A program made the translations under genes and the position numbers. The notes below the pieces were generated by a model, which saw nothing but the letters and a program-made list of their open reading frames with translations, did no database searches and was not told the origin of the DNA. A DNA stretch of 7,291 nucleotides from Acidimicrobiia bacterium (GTDB lineage Bacteria; Actinomycetota; Acidimicrobiia; Spongiisociales; ZC4RG35): positions 1 to 7,291 of the forward strand of contig JAUXMQ010000052.1 in NCBI GenBank assembly GCA_030623125.1, read 5' to 3'. Below, one piece after another: positions 5,279-7,291 of this stretch (the first letter of the stretch is position 1; the number at the start of each line of letters is the position of its first letter).

Positions 5279-6649
5279 TTGCACGACATCGTCATCGTGG
5301 GTGGCGGCCCCGGCGGCTACGCCGCTGCGCTTTACGCCCACAACTTCGGGTTGTCGGTGGCGCTTGTCGACAAGGAGCGCCCCGGAGGCACCTGTCTCAT
5401 CAGGGGATGCATCCCCGCCAAGCAGTGGCTCCACATCGCCGAGGTGTACAGCACGGTCAGTCACGCCGCCGAGTTCGGTGTGGTCACCTCCCAGCCACAG
5501 ATCGACTGGTCGGCTGCTCTCGCCCGGAAGAACCAGACAGTAGAAGGCCTGGTCAGAGGTCTGGCCGGTCTTCTGAAGAAGCGGGGCGTCGACGTGGTCA
5601 AGGGGTTTGGGAAGCTGGCAGGCGCGGGCAAGGTCGAGGTCCATTCGGGTGAGGGATCGATGACGCTCGACGGACGCTCGGTCATCCTGGCCACGGGCAG
5701 CCATGCTCAGACGATCCCCGGATACGAGATCGACGGCACCCGGATCGTCACCTCAGACCACGCTCTCGACTGGCCCAGCCAACCCCGACGCGTCGGGATC
5801 GTGGGTGGCGGGGTAATCGGGTGCGAGTTCGCCTCGTTCCTCACCGACGTCGGAAGCGAGGTTCATGTGTTCGAGATGTTGGACCAGATCATCCCGGGCT
5901 CTGATCCGGAGACTGCCAAATCCTTGCAACGTCAATTGCAGCGTCGCGGGGCCAAGTTCCACATAGGTGTCGGCGTGGGGCCGGCCGAGGTCGGTCCATC
6001 GGGGGTCAGCGTCCCGGTCGGTGAGGAGAAGGTCAGCGTCGATGTTGTTTTGGTCTCCGTTGGACGGGGCCCAAACACCGAAGGTGTAGGTCTGGAGACC
6101 ACCAAGGCCGAGGTGGATCGGGGGTTCGTCAACGTTGACCCGAACAGCATGCAAACGGCGGAACCCGGTCTCTACGCGGTCGGCGACATCGTCGCCGGCA
6201 CGCCCCAGCTGGCCCATGTCGGCTTTGCCGAGGGCATTGCAGCAGTCACTCACATCGCCACGGGTGACACCCAGCCTGTCAACTACGACGCCATCCCCCG
6301 GGTCACCTACACCCACCCGGAGGTGGCCGAAGTCGGGATCACCCAAGAACAGGCCACCGAGCGAGGACTGGAGGTCGAGACCACCAAACACGCTTTCAAC
6401 GGTGTCGCCCGGGCGATCATCCAGGGTCAGAACCAGGGTCACGTCAAGATCATCGCCGTCAAAGACGGGCCCATCGTCGGAGCAAGCGTTATCGGTCCCC
6501 AGGCCGGTGAGATGATCCACGAGCTGATGTACTCCGTGGGGTGGGAGGCCCTTCCATCGGAAGCGGCTGTCTTCATCCACGCCCATCCCACCCTTTCCGA
6601 GGCGATAGGTGAGACACTGATGTCGGCGGCAGGCAGAAGTCTGCACTGA
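5279..6649 (+). CDS. lpdA: Dihydrolipoyl dehydrogenase (E3)
   Basis: A 456-aa class I pyridine nucleotide-disulfide oxidoreductase that reoxidises E2-bound dihydrolipoamide with NAD+. In order: the FAD-binding fold DIVIVGGGPGGYAAA (3-17), the redox-active disulfide GGTCLIRGCIPAK with Cys39 and Cys44, the NAD-binding fold GIVGGGVIGCEF from about 173, the second FAD contact YAVGDIV, and the C-terminal dimerisation domain ending with HAHPTLSEAIGE, in which His436 and Glu441 form the catalytic pair. The TTG start at 5279 is preferred over an upstream TTG at 5210: it has AGGAAAGG 7 bases before it and puts the FAD motif at the usual distance from the N-terminus. The residues between the two cysteines (LIRG, then IPAK) differ from the common LNVG, IPSK. 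The E2 gene follows after 12 bases, so both are one operon. Confidence 0.93.
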   Translation: MHDIVIVGGGPGGYAAALYAHNFGLSVALVDKERPGGTCLIRGCIPAKQWLHIAEVYSTVSHAAEFGVVTSQPQIDWSAALARKNQTVEGLVRGLAGLLKKRGVDVVKGFGKLAGAGKVEVHSGEGSMTLDGRSVILATGSHAQTIPGYEIDGTRIVTSDHALDWPSQPRRVGIVGGGVIGCEFASFLTDVGSEVHVFEMLDQIIPGSDPETAKSLQRQLQRRGAKFHIGVGVGPAEVGPSGVSVPVGEEKVSVDVVLVSVGRGPNTEGVGLETTKAEVDRGFVNVDPNSMQTAEPGLYAVGDIVAGTPQLAHVGFAEGIAAVTHIATGDTQPVNYDAIPRVTYTHPEVAEVGITQEQATERGLEVETTKHAFNGVARAIIQGQNQGHVKIIAVKDGPIVGASVIGPQAGEMIHELMYSVGWEALPSEAAVFIHAHPTLSEAIGETLMSAAGRSLH

Positions 6650-6661
6650 GAGGAGCAAGAC

Positions 6662-7291
6662 TTGGCAACGACTGTATCGATGCCCCAACTGGGCGAGACG
6701 GTCACCGAGGGGACGATCCTCCGGTGGGCGAAGAAGATCGGTGACTCGATCGCAGAAGACGAGGTTCTTGTTGAGATTTCGACCGACAAGGTCGACACTG
6801 AAGTGCCTTCGCCGATAGCGGGCACCATCATCGAGATCCTCGTCGCGGAAGGGGACACTGTTGAGGTTGGCGTCGACCTGGTGGTGATCGGAGAAGCCGG
6901 AGAGCAGCCGTCGCCCGCCGCACCAGAGGAGGCTGCTGAACCTGCACCAGAGCCGGAATCCGCACCTCGAGAAGAGCTTCATCCGGCCTCGGAGACACCA
7001 GCCGGGCCCGACACCGGCTTCGAGGCCTCGATGGCGAGTGACGCCGGCGAAGCTCCGCCCACCGACGCCGAGGTCGAGGCATTCTTCGCCGAGCCTTCCC
7101 CAGAGGAAACCTCGTCACAGCTGCTCTCGCCGGTGGTGCGCAGGTTGGTTCGAGAAAATGACATCGATCTCGGCCAGATTCAGGGCACCGGACAGGGTGG
7201 TCGGATAACCCGAAACGACGTGGAGGCCTACATGGCCGGTGCGCCGGCAGTGGCAGCACCCCCTCCTGCACCCGTCGTTTCCTCCCCTGCG
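6662..7291 (+). CDS. sucB: 2-oxo acid dehydrogenase E2, lipoyl and E3-binding part (cut by window end)
   Basis: The first 210 residues of a dihydrolipoamide acyltransferase, open to the window edge. Residues 3-77 form a lipoyl domain (VSMPQLGETVTEG, then EISTDKVDTEV with Lys43 as the lipoylation site). An acidic Ala/Pro/Glu-rich flexible linker follows to about 150, then a peripheral subunit-binding domain at 155-191 (LLSPVVRRLVRENDIDL, GTGQGGRITRNDV), which docks E1 or E3. A second Ala/Pro linker begins at 193; the catalytic domain lies beyond the window. The TTG start is chosen because AGGAG at 6651-6655 sits 6 bases upstream; the ATG at 6680 is too far away and would cut the first strand. 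It is co-transcribed with E3. The lipoyl motif fits the actinobacterial SucB/DlaT type, but 2-oxoglutarate, pyruvate or branched-chain specificity cannot be settled without the catalytic domain. Confidence 0.9.
   Translation, partial: MATTVSMPQLGETVTEGTILRWAKKIGDSIAEDEVLVEISTDKVDTEVPSPIAGTIIEILVAEGDTVEVGVDLVVIGEAGEQPSPAAPEEAAEPAPEPESAPREELHPASETPAGPDTGFEASMASDAGEAPPTDAEVEAFFAEPSPEETSSQLLSPVVRRLVRENDIDLGQIQGTGQGGRITRNDVEAYMAGAPAVAAPPPAPVVSSPA

Noticed and set aside
5216..5704. Extension of the 30-aa peptide to a 193-aa minus-strand protein
   Set aside because: Upstream of the ATG at 5215 the frame is antisense to E3 and not protein-like; only the last 30 residues, outside the E3 gene, look hydrophobic and coherent.
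5753..6982. A 409-aa minus-strand open frame
   Set aside because: It lies opposite both E3 and the E2 lipoyl domain, which are certain genes, and its sequence shows no fold or motif.

Overview
The window looks like a piece of an actinobacterial chromosome, probably a lineage such as Acidimicrobiia. The reasons are a fairly high-GC sequence, an F420-type luciferase-like oxidoreductase, an acyl-CoA dehydrogenase that closely resembles mycobacterial FadE5, an actinobacterial-style lipoyl E2, and heavy use of GTG and TTG starts. The lineage is inferred from protein character, not from a marker gene. I see no rRNA, tRNA, CRISPR array, transposase or phage gene, and no gene-free stretch longer than about 100 bases.

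Left block (1-1651). Two minus-strand genes, a TetR-family regulator followed by a luciferase-like (LLM) F420-dependent oxidoreductase, overlap by one base (TGATG) and form an operon. A strong 49-base two-part hairpin lies beyond the oxidoreductase stop. A consensus Shine-Dalgarno sequence at the left edge suggests that another minus-strand gene starts just there. The regulator is divergent from the acyl-CoA dehydrogenase. The AT-rich gap between them carries a 20-base imperfect palindrome that would cover the likely -10 elements in both directions.

Centre (1652-4532). The FadE5-like acyl-CoA dehydrogenase (597 aa) is followed by a hairpin and then by a compact unit of three unrecognised genes joined by 4-base stop/start overlaps (ATGA, GTGA). 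They encode a membrane-anchored protein with a duplicated helical module, a protein with two identically spaced zinc ribbons joined by a proline-rich linker, and a 67-aa acidic protein. A perfect 11-bp inverted repeat fills the gap to the convergent hydrolase gene.

Right block (4533-7291). On the minus strand, a 30-aa predicted transmembrane peptide overlaps the start of a small alpha/beta hydrolase by ATGA. Divergent from these is an operon of dihydrolipoyl dehydrogenase (E3) and a 2-oxo acid dehydrogenase E2, cut by the window end after its lipoyl and E3-binding domains. Both appear to start at TTG with good Shine-Dalgarno sequences. E3 and E2 act together in a 2-oxo acid dehydrogenase complex feeding acetyl-CoA or succinyl-CoA metabolism, while the FadE5-like enzyme feeds beta-oxidation. 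The least described part is the three-gene zinc-ribbon/membrane unit, which is the best candidate for something new, although nothing in the sequence reveals its function.
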